Below, one piece after another: positions 8,801 to 17,600 of a stretch of 23,327 nucleotides of DNA (position 1 is its first letter; each line of letters begins with the position of its first letter). The notes under the pieces are model-generated. The model saw only the letters and a list, made by a program, of their open reading frames with translations, ran no database searches and was not told the DNA's origin. The DNA is from Plakobranchus ocellatus (taxonomy: Eukaryota; Mollusca; Gastropoda; Plakobranchidae). Where the stretch lies: the NCBI GenBank assembly GCA_019648995.1, contig BLXT01004371.1, forward strand, positions 574,803 through 598,129, written 5' to 3'. The translations under genes were made by a program, and so were the position numbers.

Positions 8801-11211
8801 GTTTTAGATTTAGGGTAAAATATAGTTCTTATTATATTGGAGCTGAGCTCAAACATGTAAGGCCCATACAAATTTTTGTGGGCTGTCAATAAAATCCACC
8901 AAAATATGATATGTTACTCTAGACCATGCCATTTTATGTAAACAATTTTAAAATCCCGAAGTTGTTTTGTGGATTTTCAAAGTGACATTTTATAACCCTA
9001 TTTAAATCTTATTAAACATGCAAAACAATATATAGCAAGAAGACATTTTAATTAACCACCAATCTGGTGATGTCATTTTTTTTCTGTGTAAACTACACAT
9101 GACGCTCCTTCAGGGTTTATTTCTAGATCTCTCGAGTGATATACATGGTCGTCTGAATCTGAAAGTAATTTTATCGATCTAGATTTCTAGATCAAGGCTT
9201 GATCTGAATCTAGTAGTCTGCCCAATGACTTTAACTTGGCTAGTATTTTTATATCCTAATTTTGTCGTATGCATTTACAAAACCACATTTTAAAAACCTG
9301 TTTGAAACTTGCTAAGCATGTAAAATAATTTCTACACCCTTTTCCACACTTTAGATTACGGTATTTCAAAGGAGATCCTCCGACTTCATATTTTCCCTCT
9401 ACTGTCCCTATTGTTCCTTTTTAGGTCCGGCTGCCATTTTCCTGTTACTCCCTGTACATGCAGGAATGGCTGCAGGTTTTCCCCAGGGAAAATTTCTTAC
9501 TTCTCAAATTGGAGGAATACAAGAATGACCTGGAAGGCACACTAAAGTCTGTGATGGAGTTTTTAGGTCTAGGTCAGTATACCATGTAAACTAATACATG
9601 TAATTGGATACATTTTTTTATTACTAATATGTCGGTATTTCATTGAATAGCAAAGGAAAAGCAATATAAATGTGTCCGTTTTTTTTTAAGTATTGCGATT
9701 ATAAAAAAAAAACAGAAAAGATGTCATTTAATGTAATACTCATAACTTAAAAGATCTGTTTTTACTCACTTGATCTTACTATTTTTAATTTATTACTTGG
9801 ACTTACTAGATTCCACCTATATGTCCAAAATACCTATCTCTTTTACTTACTGCAAGGAAAAGTATGGACAATCAAGATTTTTTACAACAGGAAAGAAAAT
9901 TTTTATACACCAGACGTATCAGTTAATCTAAAGCCCTCAATATAATGTTATGCTGAGAGATAGTCTTTAACTTGCTACATTGAGATTCAATATCACATTG
10001 CCTGATGTGTTTTGATAAATATGGAAAAACCGTTGACAGCGCATTGTAAGCTTTAGTTGGTCTTTACTATATTTGTTTTTGAATGTTACAGTTGCAAAAT
10101 AGGGATATGGTACGGACAATCTTTTTTTTTTTTAAATTTTTAAAAGAAGTCTGAAGAAAAAAAAAACCACCTTAATTTCATCAATCTGTTTTTTATTGTT
10201 GCAATTTTTGGCCTCCTGCTCAATAAGTTTCATGAGAGAGAAGATTTCCAGAAGGTTCGATTATAAATGGAAGGTGAGAAAATTAAGATGTGAAGAAAAT
10301 CCTCCAAATGAGATGTTTTACTGCAAGAACAAGTGTAAGTAAATATTGGTGAAAGTGTCAGAATCATCATCTACCTTTTACTTTAAAATTTGGTCATGAC
10401 TTTTTGAAGAGTCTCACAAGGTTTGATACTGTTTAAAAATAAGTAGTTTGTGATCTCTGAAAGTAACTAATGAAACCTATTTGTCAATGGCCAATATTAT
10501 TTTTTCACATTTTGTGGCAAAGCTTCAGAGATAATAAGGCCTAGCAAGGGAATGAACATTCTTCACACCTTAAGTGACACGGGGGCTTCAGATCTGTTTG
10601 GACCGATCAGAGCTCTGATCACACTGAGTTGGGTACTTTAATAGAAGAAGAGATGAGAGTCTAGATTGTATCATTTGGTTACCTTAGCAAAAATCCAAGA
10701 TCCCAAGTGAAATGAGCAAAAGAAAGCTCATTGGTAACAAAAAATGAAACACTTTTTTTTTTATTTGTCTTTTTTTGCTTGCTGTTTGGCAGTATGGTAA
10801 TTGTCAATGAATTAAGTTCTTATTTTCATTCAGTTCAAACATGGAACAAAGAATTGCAGTATGAATTTCCCTTATAATTGAAAGCATAGCAATATTATTT
10901 AAAACAAAATCACCAAATATGTGTTCAACAAGGAAGTTTCATTGGGATCATAGCAATCTGTTTGTTTAATCCATATTGGATTCTTTTTCTCTCCTGAAGG
11001 TCCCTTGAAAGAAGCCCAGCTGGAGCTTATTGCAGAGGAGGAACGCTCGCGGGTCACGGCTCAGAGGAAGCTTGCAGGGCCAATGCAGAACGCAACCCGT
11101 GAAATCCTTCACCAGCTGCTTGACCCGTGCACAAAGGCATTTGCTAAGATGGTCGGTATGGACAAATTTGATTGGAGCAACTCTACTGCTTTTGGTGCTA
11201 ATTTATCTTGA
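804..11211 (+). CDS. CHST15: CHST15-like carbohydrate sulfotransferase, nine visible coding exons (5' end uncertain)
   Basis: Spliced CDS: 804-966, 1812-2121, 2556-2687, 3042-3270, 5902-6030, 6541-6697, 8235-8388, 9425-9572, 11000-11211. All introns are GT-AG and the phases agree, giving 543 residues (1 = Ser at 806) before TGA at 11209-11211. Layout: basic tail 1-22, membrane segment about 23-42, charged stem 55-201, catalytic domain about 212-535. The 5'-phosphosulfate loop is GCAKSGTTDLWNR (239-251). The 3'-phosphate motif is REPIDRLYSDY (368-378), with the expected Arg368 and Ser376. KEALWW (267-272), GEAS (321-324) and PVRL...Y...W (424-439) match the order of blocks I know from vertebrate CHST15, and human CHST15 is of similar length (561). 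Family knowledge: these Golgi type II enzymes move sulfate from PAPS to C6 of GalNAc 4-sulfate in chondroitin sulfate, making the E-type unit. The precise acceptor here is inferred. A lineage-specific paralog of CHST15 is the main alternative. Confidence 0.9.
967..1811 (+). other. Intron 1 of the sulfotransferase gene
   Basis: 845 bp, GTCAGT...TTTGCAG. AT-rich, with several A runs (for example AAAAAAAACAAACAAG near 1281, a string that recurs near 3940). Nothing else recognised. Confidence 0.8.
1812..2121 (+). CDS. CHST15: Exon 2: lumenal stem region of the sulfotransferase
   Basis: The acceptor TTTCTTTGCAG ends at 1811. Base A1812 completes the Arg codon begun in exon 1. The donor AAG|GTCAGA leaves phase 0. 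It encodes residues 54-157: a PRPVDWFEY segment, a strongly acidic part (about 75-104) and then a Lys/Arg-rich part (106-120). There are two N-glycosylation sequons, NKT (119-121) and NAT (147-149). No catalytic motif is present. Low-complexity charged stems vary fast in this family, so this exon is placed by phase and open frame rather than by homology. Confidence 0.85.
2122..2555 (+). other. Intron 2 of the sulfotransferase gene
   Basis: 434 bp, GTCAGA...TTCCAG. No motifs, repeats or coding potential seen. Confidence 0.8.
2556..2687 (+). CDS. CHST15: Exon 3: stem, just before the catalytic domain
   Basis: Acceptor AATTTCCAG ends at 2555; donor ATT|GTGAGT; exactly 44 codons, phase 0 at both ends (residues 158-201). 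It encodes a mixed acidic helix-like piece (SQIELLRDAMMDEKSRL), which fits a stem or linker. The 20 bases from the donor onward recur 106 bp downstream inside a CT microsatellite, so a second GTGAGC donor exists at 2794. Using it would shift the frame into exon 4, so I take 2687 as the exon end. Confidence 0.8.
2688..2813 (+). repeat. Duplicated 5' splice-site segment (two 20-base copies)
   Basis: GTGAGTGAAAGCAAGTCAAC at 2688-2707 is the real intron 3 donor. GTGAGCGAAAGCAAGTCACC at 2794-2813 differs at two of 20 bases. They lie 106 bases apart, each followed by CT repeats, as expected if donor plus repeat was duplicated as a unit. The second copy keeps a usable-looking GTGAGC. Confidence 0.9.
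2709..2876. repeat. (CT)n / (GA)n microsatellite in intron 3
   Basis: About 170 bases of CT dinucleotides in two blocks with TGT and TTT interruptions. The second block (2814-2874) is nearly pure. The open reading frames here (poly Ser-Leu and poly Arg-Glu) are products of the repeat. The blocks are split by a 20-base copy of the intron 3 donor sequence. Intron 3 itself is 2688-3041. Confidence 0.97.
3042..3270 (+). CDS. CHST15: Exon 4: start of the catalytic domain with the PAPS 5'-phosphosulfate loop
   Basis: Acceptor TATATCTGCAG ends at 3041; donor TATG|GTGAGA leaves phase 1. Residues 202-278 include NPCWY (212-216), like the SPCWY of vertebrate CHST15, then LPYFHILGCAKSGTTDLWNR (232-251) with Lys242, and HKEALWW (266-272). 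The loop reads AKSGTT where the usual family form is PKSGTT or PKCGTT, so the Pro is replaced by Ala. This exon alone places the gene in the sulfotransferase superfamily. Confidence 0.95.
3271..5901 (+). other. Intron 4 of the sulfotransferase gene
   Basis: 2631 bp, GTGAGA...TTTCCAG, rich in T runs. ATATATGTTATATATT occurs twice (near 3559 and 4221). I found no open frame, RNA gene or transposon end that I can defend. Confidence 0.75.
5902..6030 (+). CDS. CHST15: Exon 5: catalytic domain, region after the KE..WW block
   Basis: Acceptor CATTTCCAG ends at 5901; donor ACTG|GTGAGT; phase 1 in and phase 1 out. Residues 279-320 carry FEDYVDLFQDAARQI (290-304), matching the EDYLDLFDLAAHQI block I recall from vertebrate CHST15. 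The end, LITG, joins to EAS in the next exon and gives the conserved GEAS turn. Intron 4 before it is the largest of the gene (2631 bp). Confidence 0.93.
6403..6482. repeat. 80-nt near-perfect inverted repeat (hairpin) in intron 5
   Basis: Arms 6403-6439 and 6446-6482, 37 nt each, around a 6-nt loop AGCGCG (6440-6445). The inner 19 positions pair with one mismatch, a 4x4 internal loop follows, and the outer 14 positions pair with one mismatch: 31 of 37 pairs. Intron 5 runs 6031-6540. It could be a tiny palindromic transposon remnant or a small-RNA hairpin. The loop is short for a microRNA precursor. Confidence 0.85.
6541..6697 (+). CDS. CHST15: Exon 6: catalytic domain up to the 3'-phosphate-binding motif
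   Basis: Acceptor TTCTTCCTAG ends at 6540; donor CAG|GTAAAG leaves phase 2. Residues 321-372: GEASPPDFWD, then NIT (336-338, a possible N-glycosylation site), then HIYPDPKFILMFREPID. Arg368 is the first anchor of the 3'-phosphate-binding motif, which is completed in exon 7. Splitting this motif across an intron gives strong support for the junction, because RLYSDY follows at once in frame. Confidence 0.95.
6698..8234 (+). other. Intron 6 of the sulfotransferase gene
   Basis: 1537 bp, GTAAAG...TTCCAG. Holds an 18-bp perfect palindrome of TA-rich DNA (7449-7466) and a less AT-rich patch near 7660-7800 with a 25-codon frame from 7680. Otherwise plain. Confidence 0.75.
8235..8388 (+). CDS. CHST15: Exon 7: rest of the 3'-phosphate motif and central catalytic domain
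   Basis: Acceptor TTTTTTTTCCAG ends at 8234; donor CCA|GTAAGT; phase 2 in, phase 0 out. A8235 completes Arg373. RLYSDYFF (373-380) contains Ser376, the second anchor of the 3'-phosphate motif. SDDFHNDV (387-394) matches SADDFHEKV of vertebrate CHST15. Two Cys residues (404, 413) lie near the LENC and RACV cysteines of the vertebrate protein and may form the same disulfide, which is inference. Confidence 0.95.
8389..9424 (+). other. Intron 7 of the sulfotransferase gene
   Basis: 1036 bp, GTAAGT...TTTTTAG. T-rich. A cluster of TAGATC/GATCT words with two overlapping palindromes sits at 9121-9213. No coding potential seen. Confidence 0.75.
9176..9205. repeat. Two overlapping GATC palindromes
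   Basis: GATCTAGA-TT-TCTAGATC (9176-9193) and AGATCAAG-G-CTTGATCT (9189-9205) share bases 9189-9193. More TCTAGATC and GATCTGAATC words lie on both sides. Confidence 0.8.
9425..9572 (+). CDS. CHST15: Exon 8: C-terminal half of the catalytic domain
   Basis: Acceptor TTCCTTTTTAG ends at 9424; donor CTAG|GTCAGT leaves phase 1. Residues 425-473. Pro424 from exon 7 plus VRL gives PVRL, as in vertebrate CHST15. YMQEWLQVF (435-443) and FLLLKLEEY (448-456) match the YLLDWLSVF and FLILRLEDH blocks, the latter being the conserved LxLE/RLED strand of carbohydrate sulfotransferases. The end VMEFLGLG joins to PLKEAQ and matches VFQFLNLGPL. Confidence 0.95.
9573..10999 (+). other. Intron 8 of the sulfotransferase gene
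   Basis: 1427 bp, GTCAGT...CTGAAG. Contains a perfect 16-bp palindrome (10605-10620). No extra exon is needed: exon 8 (phase 1) joins directly to exon 9, and the joined LGLGPLKEAQ matches LNLGPLSEKQ of vertebrate CHST15. Confidence 0.8.
11000..11211 (+). CDS. CHST15: Exon 9: C-terminus and stop codon
   Basis: Acceptor CTCTCCTGAAG ends at 10999; G of exon 8 plus GT gives Gly474. Residues 475-543 then TGA (11209-11211). The chain is helical and charged (ELIAEEERSR), then TREILHQLLDPCTKAFAKMVGMDKFDW, which matches the TQKILRDFYRPFNARLAQVL...F.W tail of vertebrate CHST15. It runs about ten residues past that tail. Sequons at NAT (504-506) and NST (534-536). Confidence 0.93.
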
Positions 11212-11902
11212 CAAGGCTGATAGTTTCACTAAAGGGAACTCACATGTGTTTAGTGCTGTGAACGTCCACTGATATAACACTTTCTGAGAAACCTGCTCAC
11301 CACAAGACTTAACAGTTATTTATTTCCACGATTCTTGTGACTAGTAATCACTACCAAGTATGCAATTTGTTCGTGCTGCAGGGCTTATATGCAAACTGCT
11401 GGTTTTTGAGAGAAGGATTTTTAGCGTGATTTTTTTTTGTGTATTTTTTTTTTTTTTTTTGGCGCCTATTTATTTTTTAATTGAATATGTGACAGCGTTA
11501 TTGATTGTTAATGTAACAAGTGGCTAGACTTTTTTTTTCATTTTCATAATCATCACCATCTATATCATTATCAAATAAGCCATTTTTTTAATAATTTTTT
11601 TACTTTTCTTTTGACGCAAACATTCTAGTCGAGAATGTGATCTATATTGTTGACTAGAGGGTATATGTGCAGTCAGGAAATGGGTGTTTGCAGCTTTACA
11701 TTAAACTTATTATATCAATATGCAATTGATAAAGATTTATGCAGATTTTTTACAAAAGCATGTATTTTATAACATTTTTTTTTAAACATTTTGTGAATGT
11801 ATGACATTTTTTTCCCCATTCCTATATGCCTTGCTTTAAGTAAGCATCCTCACCTTTCTTGTTTTTTCATCCCCATTTGCTTTTTTTTTTTTTTTTGGGG
11901 GG
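11212..11902 (+). other. Presumed 3' UTR of the sulfotransferase gene
   Basis: Follows the stop codon directly; T-rich, without open frames. ATTAAA at 11700-11705 is the first good poly(A) hexamer variant I see, and TTTTGTGAATGTATGAC about 90 bases on could be the GU-rich element. Later AATAAA at 12767 and 13629 are inside or beyond a transposon. The real mRNA end is unknown. Confidence 0.5.
11700..11705 (+). promoter_or_regulatory. Candidate poly(A) signal ATTAAA
   Basis: The common variant hexamer lies 489 bases after the stop, with a T/GT-rich stretch downstream. In such AT-rich DNA chance matches are frequent, so this is only a candidate. Confidence 0.3.
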
Positions 11903-12429
11903 NNNNNNNNNNNNNNNNNNNNNNNNNNNNNNNNNNNNNNNNNNNNNNNNNNNNNNNNNNNNNNNNNNNNNNNNNNNNNNNNNNNNNNNNNNNNNNNNNN
12001 NNNNNNNNNNNNNNNNNNNNNNNNNNNNNNNNNNNNNNNNNNNNNNNNNNNNNNNNNNNNNNNNNNNNNNNNNNNNNNNNNNNNNNNNNNNNNNNNNNNN
12101 NNNNNNNNNNNNNNNNNNNNNNNNNNNNNNNNNNNNNNNNNNNNNNNNNNNNNNNNNNNNNNNNNNNNNNNNNNNNNNNNNNNNNNNNNNNNNNNNNNNN
12201 NNNNNNNNNNNNNNNNNNNNNNNNNNNNNNNNNNNNNNNNNNNNNNNNNNNNNNNNNNNNNNNNNNNNNNNNNNNNNNNNNNNNNNNNNNNNNNNNNNNN
12301 NNNNNNNNNNNNNNNNNNNNNNNNNNNNNNNNNNNNNNNNNNNNNNNNNNNNNNNNNNNNNNNNNNNNNNNNNNNNNNNNNNNNNNNNNNNNNNNNNNNN
12401 NNNNNNNNNNNNNNNNNNNNNNNNNNNNN
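11903..12429. other. Assembly gap, 527 N
   Basis: Unknown bases. The left edge is a run of about 16 T followed by six G, the kind of homopolymer at which reads stop. All long open frames across it are artefacts of N translation. Confidence 1.
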
Positions 12430-12466
12430 AATGATATAAAGGTGTTTTCTCTCTATAACGTGGGTA

Positions 12467-13341
12467 CAGTAGAGCGCAGCTACAACGGGACCTTGCATGC
12501 AACAAGAGATTGACACAATCCTGTAATTTTCCCTTTTATATCCTTTACATTTTATTTTCACTAGAACAGCATCTACATCATAAACTCGCCTACAGCAGGA
12601 CCCAGCTTAGTACAAAGGCCTATGCCTAGACCTATACGTAGATTCATTAGTCAAAGTAGAGCTCAGGAATGAAGCTAGAACTATTAAAATTAGCATCAGC
12701 ACTGATACACTGTACATAGGAGATAAAGCCATGGTCTGTTCAGTACTGTCACTCAAAATGTTAGCCAATAAACACCTTAGACATTGGAGATGAAAGAGAA
12801 TGATATAATTCCAGCATCTTGGATGAGAACTAAGGCATAGGACCGAGTGGTGAATGGTTCGTCAGCCGTAGGCTAGCAAGACATGTGTGTTTGAGAAAGA
12901 TGCTGGCTGTAGGGCTGGTGAGGAGGAGAGTGGGTGTATGTCAAGTCCTCAAGGTATGTCTGTTTTGTTCAATGCGCAGTTAGGTTTCAATTACACCATT
13001 GTAGGTTAACAAAAAAAGCATAGATCAAGGTCCAGTGCCTGAAAGCACACAAAACACAAAAAAAATACTCGAAACAAAACACAAACAAAAAAATTCAGTC
13101 TGAACAAAACAAATCTCTCACACACACATGCACAAACACATTCATGAAACGCAATGAAATAAGATAATACGATGTAGGCCTACATAAGGATCACGTTTAA
13201 TAGCTGCTTATTCAAGGGAGATAATTGCAGTAAGATGCGTTTTCAATGATTATCTTCCTTTCATATTTACAAGAGGCCTTGCTTATATAATGGAACTGTG
13301 CACAACACCCATATGGGTCCCGTTGTAGCGAATTTCCACTG
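12467..13341. mobile_element. 875-bp non-autonomous DNA transposon with TA flanks (Tc1/mariner/pogo type)
   Basis: The left end starts CAGTAGAGCGCAGCTACAAC and continues GGGACC. The right end, read on the minus strand, starts CAGTGGAAATTCGCTACAAC and also continues GGGACC. The 26-base ends match at 20 positions, the inner 14 without a break. Each end is flanked by TA (12465-12466 and 13342-13343), the target duplication of the Tc1/mariner/pogo superfamily. CAGT-GGA... starts followed by TACAACGGG-like words are common in pogo/Tigger-like ends, so I favour that branch by inference. No transposase frame is inside. An internal CGCCTACAGCAGGACCC (near 12588) resembles the ends and may be a subterminal repeat. 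Confidence 0.75.
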
Positions 13342-13342
13342 T

Positions 13343-13965
13343 ATGTCATAAAGGTGCATGATTTTCCATATAGATACTAAATGTAAATCCAAGTCAAGGA
13401 AGATGACATTAGATCTTGAAATTGAGACATAGGTTGTATGTGATTTGAGATGATAAAGAAAGATATTCTATCATCTCAATTACCAGCTTTGGGCAATTTT
13501 AAGAATTTGGCCAAGCCATAAAACTAACAAAAATATTTTTTTTCCAAAAACAGAGATATCTTTTTAGTTTTGGTAAAAATTAACCCCTCATTATACTTTT
13601 GGATAATGGCTGCTGAGTTTTAGCTCTGAATAAACTATGACTTTTGAAATGTAATATAAGTGATGCAAAGAAAATGTGTCCCCATTTTGCATGATTTAAT
13701 GGTTATACTGTGATATGACAAGTTGATTAGCAGTCTAGCATCCATAGATTTTCTTTTCTTTTGTTTATGTTAGGAAGTCTTGCTAGAGATTCTTAACCTG
13801 ATATAGACTTATCAGTACTAGCTTTTTGAATTTGAATCTCAGGAATGTTTATGTGCATGCTGATAACACAGTAAGTAAAGATGATATAATGCAGCAGGGT
13901 CAACAGAGCCACGGGACCTTATGACAAACTCCTCATTATTGTCAGGAATCAAATAGCTTAAATAT
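13343..13965. other. Intergenic or 3' UTR DNA, nothing recognised
   Basis: AT-rich; an AATAAA occurs at 13629-13634. No frame, repeat or RNA gene that I can support. Confidence 0.5.
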
Positions 13966-14186
13966 TATGGACAAATCACCAGATCACAAAACATTGTTTA
14001 AACCAATCCTGCTAGGAACAGTACAAGGGGTAAGAGGAAGTAGACAATGATTATGAATGAGATGGGAGGACAACACCACATTCTCAGATACTGCCAGAGA
14101 GTAGCAGAAAACAGGAAGAGCTGGAGAATGTCAAAAGGTCATCAGGGGTGCCCCAGCGACCCTCCCTTGGTTTATGGGGTAGGTGA
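13966..14186 (+). mobile_element. Broken 3' end of a non-LTR retrotransposon (LINE) ORF2
   Basis: Four short peptides in order but in changing frames: YGQITRSQNIV (from 13966), LLGTVQGVRGSRQ with stops then MRWEDN (frame of 14015), QRVAENRKSWRM (frame of 14047) and SSGVPQRPS...GR then TGA (14139-14186). They follow the C-terminal tail of a LINE family common in invertebrates, whose form I recall as YGHV.RS, ILQGTVQG, RGRQ..RWEDNI, QRAVENR.KWR and SSVVPQRP. At least three frameshifts and two stops show it is dead. The clade is not certain (RTE- or CR1-like); the match is from memory, not a search. Confidence 0.7.
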
Positions 14187-14330
14187 GGTGAGAACACAGC
14201 CGTCATTATTGTTGCAAAATACATATACAATTATAGACTTTGGTGATTTTTGTAAGTTGTTAAGAGGTAAATTAAAGTTGGATCAATTATAACTGATAAG
14301 AGGATATATGAAAAATTTTTTATTTACCTG

Positions 14331-14642
14331 TCAGTTTTTCTCAAAGCCTTCTTCTGGTTCCAAGACGTTTTTCTTAGGATCAGAGTCTTGCTGACTTTTT
14401 TTTTGTTTTTTGCCTCCCCCATGACATTGACACAACCATTTTAATAAAACATGAAGACAAAGTGATCCTGCTAACCCTTCAATGCTTACATACTGTGGTG
14501 CTGATTTACATTTTTGTTTTGTAGATTTTATAGGAGGTTCATATTTATAAGGTGATTTAAAATCTTCCATTTTTTTCAAAATTTGTGTCCATTTGTTCCA
14601 TTTCTTATGTGAATTTAATATATGGCCTTGTTGATTCAGCAT
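14331..14642 (-). CDS. Hypothetical 103-residue open frame, not recognised
   Basis: ATG at 14642 to TGA at 14331. The middle has a hydrophobic, Cys-bearing stretch (LAGSLCLHVLLKWLCQCHGG), the rest is Lys-rich. An in-frame stop lies five codons before the ATG. Right after the stop the minus strand reads CAG|GTAAAT, a good splice donor, so it might be the edge of an exon with a 3' UTR intron. It starts 145 bases from the LINE remnant and may be repeat-derived. Longer and less biased than the other chance frames here, but I do not claim it is a gene. Confidence 0.2.
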   Translation of the reverse strand: MLNQQGHILNSHKKWNKWTQILKKMEDFKSPYKYEPPIKSTKQKCKSAPQYVSIEGLAGSLCLHVLLKWLCQCHGGGKKQKKSQQDSDPKKNVLEPEEGFEKN

Positions 14643-17600
14643 TTGTTTTGTAACTGTTCATGCAACATGACAAGTAGTTGCCCTGGGTATTAATCATGGT
14701 CAAGTGATATATGATTATGCACTTTGAATTTCTTTTCATCTAGCAATATTTGTCATGATGAAATCACTTTGTAATTTTGGTTTATATTCATCCTACATAT
14801 TGCTTTCTGACAATGAAACTTTGATTTGGCATTTATAAGGGTTCTATTGTTTGCCTGCATAAGTTGAAAATGTGCAAAACGTCAGATAGAAGTAGTCGCT
14901 AACTGTTTAAATCTGCCTGTTATGCATTGCGTGAAAACTTTTGTCAAAATCATCATGTTGGTCGTGTACAGCATTTCACTTGTTATAAGGCATCTTTATA
15001 TCTGCTGCTTGTAATATGGTTACTTAGTGTAAGAGTTTTCGAATTTAACTTGTTACATCTGAAAGGAAGTAGTGTATTTGTCACTTGTGTAGGAAACATA
15101 TATAAGAAGCTAAACTTGTGACAGGGAACCTAGCTATAATAGTCTTGCTATGTGTACCTTTTAATTCTGATGTGGCAATGAAGTCCCACCTGAGAAATGT
15201 TGAAACTGCCTTAAGTCCCGTAAAGTAAAGATCATGATGGTCCCGGTCAAGCACGGAATTGAGAGAATACCTTCCTAGGTTTCTTAAGATTTTTTTTTGC
15301 ATTTATTAAATGCAATCCTACACTTTGAATTTTGAATCTAGCACATTAAAGAAATTTTACTGTATTTCCAAGGTGGTGTACATACATAAGTTACAGATAC
15401 ACTTTGTTTAAAAAAAAAAAAAAGGTAGTTTCTCCCAATTTTACTTGAAATTTATAAAGGGGCATCACATTTTTTTCTTTTGGAAGTGATATTTTTTATA
15501 CTTTATTACATTGTAAATACACCTGTGGAGATTGCTTTTTTTTTACATCCAAATGGTATGATTTATTTTCTTTGATAGTATTTGTTTTTGTTTTTTAATT
15601 ATATTGTGCCATAACAACAGTTGTCACTTAAATTTCTTTCTGTTCCTTCAGACATCTTTTATTTAAAAAATTGATAAATCATTTTTTTTCTCCACTAGTT
15701 TTACCATCTTTACTCAGAGAAAAAGAACAATACACATTATACTCAGAAAACATGACAGCGATATTTTTCTTTCTCTAGAATCAGCTCTAGTCTTTTCGTG
15801 GCAGGAGAAAAAAAATACATTTTATGCTCTGTTTTTTTATTTCACCAGACCAAGTCTTTCTTTACTAAATATTGCAATTTCATTTATGTCTTCTTTTTTT
15901 TATCTTCCACAAGCAAAGAATCTAAGGATTGACATGTCATGAGGCACACATTTCATTTCTTTTTGTATGTGTGTAAGGTGTGTTCAAATTTAATTTGATT
16001 TTTTAGGTCTAGCAAAAAGTTAGCTGTCCGTGCCATGCCTTGTGTATGAAGAAAGAATAAACTTGAAAATTTACATTTTAAGTACAAAAATGGACTTGAA
16101 AATGCACATTATTACATATATTGACTTATACATGGTTGACGATAAGGTCATGTGTGTAGTCCATACTTTAGCCTTTACATTGGCTTTAGAATTTCTTCCC
16201 CATGAATTGTAAGAAAGCTCACTTTTATATAAATAGACCAGATCTGACGAGTTGAAAGTTGTATGGGGTACCTTTTGAGAAAAAGGAATTTTTTTTTCTT
16301 CAGTTCTCTTTTTTTTTTGTTGTTGTAAAGTCAGTATGAAAATACCTGTGCACAGGAATTAGCAGATCTTTGTCCAATTCTCAACATTGCAAAAAGCTCA
16401 TAAAATGCAGTTTCTGGCTGTATCAATCATATGCAATGCAATCTAGTACTTGCTTGGTCTGGCCTTGAGACATGTTGAAGTTTGCTAGTCAAAATATATT
16501 CTGGCCTCGCAAAGAAAGCAAGCCCACGCAGTTCTTAGAATTCAATAGATTTGGCTCACTGTAAAGTTTCCTTTCAAACAGTTCCTCTCGTCTTATTTCA
16601 TTAAAAAATGTTCTGATTTGTTTCATGTCCTCTATGTTTCTCCCAATACTTATGCGGAGGTGATAACCTTTCAATTTTGCATTTGAACAAGAGTACAAGA
16701 GAAGTAACTAAGCAAGCATCAGATTTAATGTGGCCACCAAGTATCTTTCTAATTGAACGTCCACCAAAAGAAAAAAGCCACTTTATAAGAATTATCCTTA
16801 TGAAACGATTACTAATGGAAAATTGTTTTGCTTTTATTTGGCTATTTCTGTTCATTTAAGAATGTTTATTTTACATTAGATTCAGTTATCCATGAATCCT
16901 TCGAGGGATGGTGTTCATATTGCTTGCACTTCTTGTAGTTTTTGATAGATGATGATCTGGACTTTTCTTATTTACATTTATATATTATAATGGACAACAC
17001 AAGTTTTATGGAAACCTATCTATGCAATGTGACATAATTGAACTTTACTGTTTTTTTCCTGCTACCAATTTTTGGATTCTGTGGGGTGAAAATTGTTGCT
17101 CAATTCTCAACTTTATTCTGAGTATAATCTGTATGCTGAACTATTTTGGCTCAATATGAAATGTGCTTTATACTTTTACAGAATGTGACTAAAACAAGTT
17201 GATGAATTTTAGTGACTTTCACTTATATCGCCTTGTTTGTTTTGTTTGTTTGTTTTTTTTTATCTTCATTTCTGTGATAATTTTTATTTGAAACTTGAAA
17301 AGAGGAATGAATATCTGAGGTAAAGTTATTGTGTAATGTTTTTTTATAGAATTTGCTTTACTACATGTATTGGGGAAAGTAGATAAAAGTCAGGTGCTGC
17401 TGTAAGTTTTACAATTTTCTATATAAAATCTTTTTTCCCCCCTTGTTTTCTATTACAGATTCTTATTTACAGTACGTGTAGAATCAGTAGGTGTAAGAAA
17501 AACCTAAGACAGATGCACAAAAATAAATTGTTATAACTCACTCTACTTAATATCAATACTCAACATAATACACAATTATACGTGCTGGGGCATTTTTTTT

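Noticed and set aside
10200-10340. Possible extra exon between exons 8 and 9
   Set aside because: Exon 8 and exon 9 join in phase and match the CHST15 family without any gap.
11797-12561. Open frames of 190-240 codons on both strands
   Set aside because: Nearly all residues are X from the N gap; the true bases are unknown.
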